Below are positions 63,801 through 64,000 of a stretch of 64,000 nucleotides of DNA, one piece after another. Source of the stretch: Melanocharis versteri (taxonomy: Eukaryota > Chordata > Aves > Passeriformes > Melanocharitidae); NCBI GenBank assembly GCA_013397845.1, contig VZTG01004171.1, forward strand, positions 207 to 64,206. The letters are read 5' to 3'. The position numbers and the translations under genes were made by a program. Each line of letters opens with the position of its first letter. The stretch's first letter is position 1. Under the pieces are notes generated by a model, which saw only the letters and a list, made by a program, of their open reading frames with translations, did not search any database and was not told where the DNA came from.

Positions 63801-64000
63801 ATGTTTTTGGCAGTTTTAGGCAGTAACTGTTTTCTAACCTATAATGTGTTTAGTTCTGTGTGCTGTATTTATGGCATCGACACTAGAACACACAAGGTTT
63901 AGGTAAATAAATTTCCTAACAAAAACATGCACAGAATCCTCTCTACATTGTTTTCAAACAAGAGTTTGAAATAATTCTGAGAGAATGAAAGCATGCTGAG
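33699..64000 (-). CDS. PCM1: Pericentriolar material 1 protein, 33 coding exons, 5' end beyond the window
   Basis: PCM1 is the scaffold of centriolar satellites, cytoplasmic granules that carry proteins to centrosomes and cilia. In transcript order, all 33 exons found in the window join by GT-AG sites in continuous phase: 5247 nt, 1748 residues plus stop. Exon positions are listed in the block entries that follow. Human PCM1 has 2024 residues, and the first exon seen begins at ARDPQQE, roughly human residue 320; the N-terminal part with its start codon lies beyond 64000. The order of conserved segments follows human throughout: coiled-coil half, then MATWGGSTQCAL, FCPF, PGFTNFSSFAPG, GKTEYMAFPKPFE, SSMPDPIDPTTVTKTF, then a C-terminal acidic tail. 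No frameshift or in-frame stop was found. The gene is tail to tail with ASAH1, as in human. Confidence 0.97.
35176..35187 (-). other. PCM1: PCM1 LIR motif (FVKV)
   Basis: The four codons encode Phe-Val-Lys-Val inside SDEDDFVKVEDLPLKL. In human PCM1 the same core (EDFVKV) is reported to bind GABARAP and link satellites to autophagy. The acidic residues before the Phe are kept. Confidence 0.75.
40065..40205 (+). repeat. CR1 LINE fragment (3' end)
   Basis: It has the classic CR1 3' terminus: catggcaggggggctgaaac, tagatgatctttacagtcct, ttccaacccaaaccatctta, then tgattcta. It lies in the PCM1 intron between 39854 and 42063, antisense to PCM1. Confidence 0.92.
41200..41758 (+). mobile_element. Solo LTR of an avian endogenous retrovirus, internally shortened
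   Basis: The start ggatagagttaaacttcttc, then gttgatagcacagggatg, agtgatggtgtttgacttcc, caagtcaccattccatgtga, gggaagtcgtgaatgaattc, cttgttttgctctgcttgca and cttttgctttaccaattcaa match the LTR type also present at 31.6 kb. The stretch with the ccaaaggg and TATA-box landmarks of the other copy is missing or rearranged near 41420-41450. It lies in a PCM1 intron, antisense to the gene, and no retroviral genes flank it. Confidence 0.8.
42063..45918 (-). CDS. PCM1: PCM1 exon block 4: folded C-terminal conserved region (7 exons)
   Basis: Exons: 45746-45918, 45537-45665, 44824-44944, 44381-44518, 44005-44132, 42805-42939, 42063-42260. This is the best-conserved C-terminal part: MFEALRDTIYSEVATLISQN, RPHFLIELFHELQLLNTDYL, LDKALSWMREYERMKVEAES, LDRQIKAIMKEVIPFLK, VRRMVLTLTQQNDESKEFV, GRKLKDCGEDLLVEISEVLF, FFKLMQDLDNNSISVKQRC. 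It is predicted to be mostly helical. Confidence 0.95.
45919..47926 (-). other. PCM1: PCM1 intron containing the candidate cassette exon
   Basis: This 2-kb intron separates the constitutive exons at 47927 and 45918. Apart from the 57-nt exon-like segment I see only A/T-rich sequence and a tandem pair of the 13-mer tgcaatacaagca near 46305-46341. Confidence 0.65.
47090..47146 (-). CDS. PCM1: Candidate PCM1 57-nt cassette exon
   Basis: A 57-nt segment between the exons at 47927 and 45918 has a clear acceptor (ctttcctacag) and donor (CAG then gtaatg). Its length is a multiple of three, and in the flanking phase 1 it stays open, adding AHARRILQQSNRNACIEAP before the next residues ETGSD. The human main form goes directly from SS to ETGSD, so inclusion would be alternative. 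I infer this from splice signals and phase only; no transcript evidence is available. Confidence 0.6.
47927..51180 (-). CDS. PCM1: PCM1 exon block 3: Pro/Phe-rich and Ser-rich middle (4 exons)
   Basis: Exons: 50990-51180, 49657-49840, 48635-48993, 47927-48085. The first has a proline run and FCPFNFPPQPVNLFSVPGFT. The second has EQQEQQYPLDHNTSGKTEYM then AFPKPFESSSSNGAEK. The third, the largest exon here (359 nt), has FDEESLESFSSMPDPIDPTT and a basic Lys/Ser-rich end. The fourth has ESASASSVCEPCKS and NQEQLEKIIKYSRSTEMSS. This part is probably largely disordered. The fourth exon leaves in phase 1, so it can splice directly to 45918 or first to the cassette exon at 47090-47146. Confidence 0.93.
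52072..56639 (-). CDS. PCM1: PCM1 exon block 2: later coiled coils (7 exons)
   Basis: Exons: 56488-56639, 56277-56406, 55437-55571, 54794-54984, 53437-53634, 52336-52558, 52072-52217. The second is an almost pure coiled coil (EAKLQQQQRELKQLQEERRK onward, to CPDLQ). The fourth continues with RRHEILREELRQRRKQLEAL. The fifth starts with MATWGGSTQCALEEENGDED and is strongly acidic. The sixth contains SYVEEKEQWQEQINQLKKQ. The seventh contains MHQLNQCYTQLTWQQNNVQR. A CR1 copy (53770-54412) lies in the intron between 53634 and 54794. Confidence 0.95.
53770..54412 (+). repeat. CR1 LINE fragment, longest copy in the window
   Basis: The series covers the CR1 3' coding end and 3'UTR: gaacatgagccagcagtgtg, tgagtgctgtgtccagttct, agagatgggcaacaaggctg, ctgagggagctggggttaat, ctgcagaagaggagggttaa, aggacagtcttaagctgagc, and the end ggttgattctgtgattct. 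The reading frame is broken and no full reverse transcriptase is present. It sits in a PCM1 intron, antisense to PCM1. Confidence 0.95.
56640..58228 (-). other. PCM1: PCM1 intron, 1.6 kb
   Basis: A/T-rich sequence lies between the exons ending at 58229 and beginning at 56639. No exon, repeat family or other feature was recognised. The other PCM1 introns longer than 300 bases (for example 42940-44004, 49841-50989, 60209-61453, 62198-63188) also show nothing recognisable. Confidence 0.7.
58229..63366 (-). CDS. PCM1: PCM1 exon block 1: first coiled coils (7 exons)
   Basis: Exons: 63189-63366, 62088-62197, 61454-61670, 60025-60208, 59553-59729, 58654-58811, 58229-58443. The first encodes a strong coiled coil (KKQHDLLKRMLQQQEQLKAL onward). 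The second has LTSELNEELNDLIQRFHNQL. The third has KMDKLLGELHTLRDQHLNN. The fifth has a heptad region (LNEVRKRLNELRELVHYYEQ) followed by an acidic Glu/Ser stretch. The seventh has an acidic run (GEDDEVEEDRVSEDS) then EQKINRLIAAKQKLRQLQ. These segments mediate self-assembly and satellite formation in the known protein. The exon 3/4 junction codes Cys where human has Ser (NNSSC). Confidence 0.95.
63367..64000 (-). other. PCM1: PCM1 intron at the window edge
   Basis: Upstream of the exon at 63366 the next human-like segment (ending SEASDTT) was not found before 64000, so this is intronic. There is an A run near 63527-63540 on the + strand. Confidence 0.65.

Overview
This is a vertebrate nuclear genomic window and almost certainly avian. 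Short coding exons with consensus splice sites are separated by AT-rich introns, and the interspersed repeats are CR1 LINE fragments plus solo LTRs of a type I know from songbird-like genomes. The bird call rests on the repeats and on protein resemblance; the species cannot be named from the sequence.

Three genes are recognised. (1) ASAH1 (acid ceramidase, lysosomal) runs on the + strand from 4892 to 14850 (coding exons 2-14), with its 3'UTR ending near 15.6 kb. The signal-peptide exon was not found and probably lies before base 1, where the window opens in CpG-rich DNA. (2) A four-coding-exon gene for the TFIIE alpha subunit (GTF2E1-like) runs on the + strand from 27023 to 30465. It encodes 420 residues with the zinc-finger cysteines at the usual positions, but its acidic C-terminal region is clearly changed. 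(3) PCM1 (pericentriolar material 1) runs on the - strand from beyond 64000 down to its stop codon at 33699. I mapped 33 coding exons in continuous phase (1748 residues, roughly the last 85% of the protein) plus one candidate 57-nt cassette exon.

Layout: 1-4.9 kb is CpG-rich DNA and ASAH1 intron 1 with a CR1 copy; 4.9-15.6 kb is ASAH1; 15.6-27 kb is mostly non-coding but holds two phase-compatible orphan exon-like segments at 18.2 and 19.3 kb; 27-30.8 kb is the TFIIE gene; 30.8-33.4 kb is a repeat-rich gap (CR1 and an LTR) between convergent 3' ends; 33.4-64 kb is PCM1 with long introns carrying CR1 copies and a second LTR. ASAH1 and PCM1 are tail to tail, as in human 8p22, with the TFIIE gene inserted between them.

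The three products do not form one pathway (sphingolipid breakdown, Pol II initiation, centriolar satellites). The most interesting points are the TFIIE alpha gene in this interval with its altered acidic tail, the orphan two-exon coding candidate, and the PCM1 cassette exon. All exon boundaries were set by hand from splice consensus, reading phase and remembered human proteins; no alignment was run.
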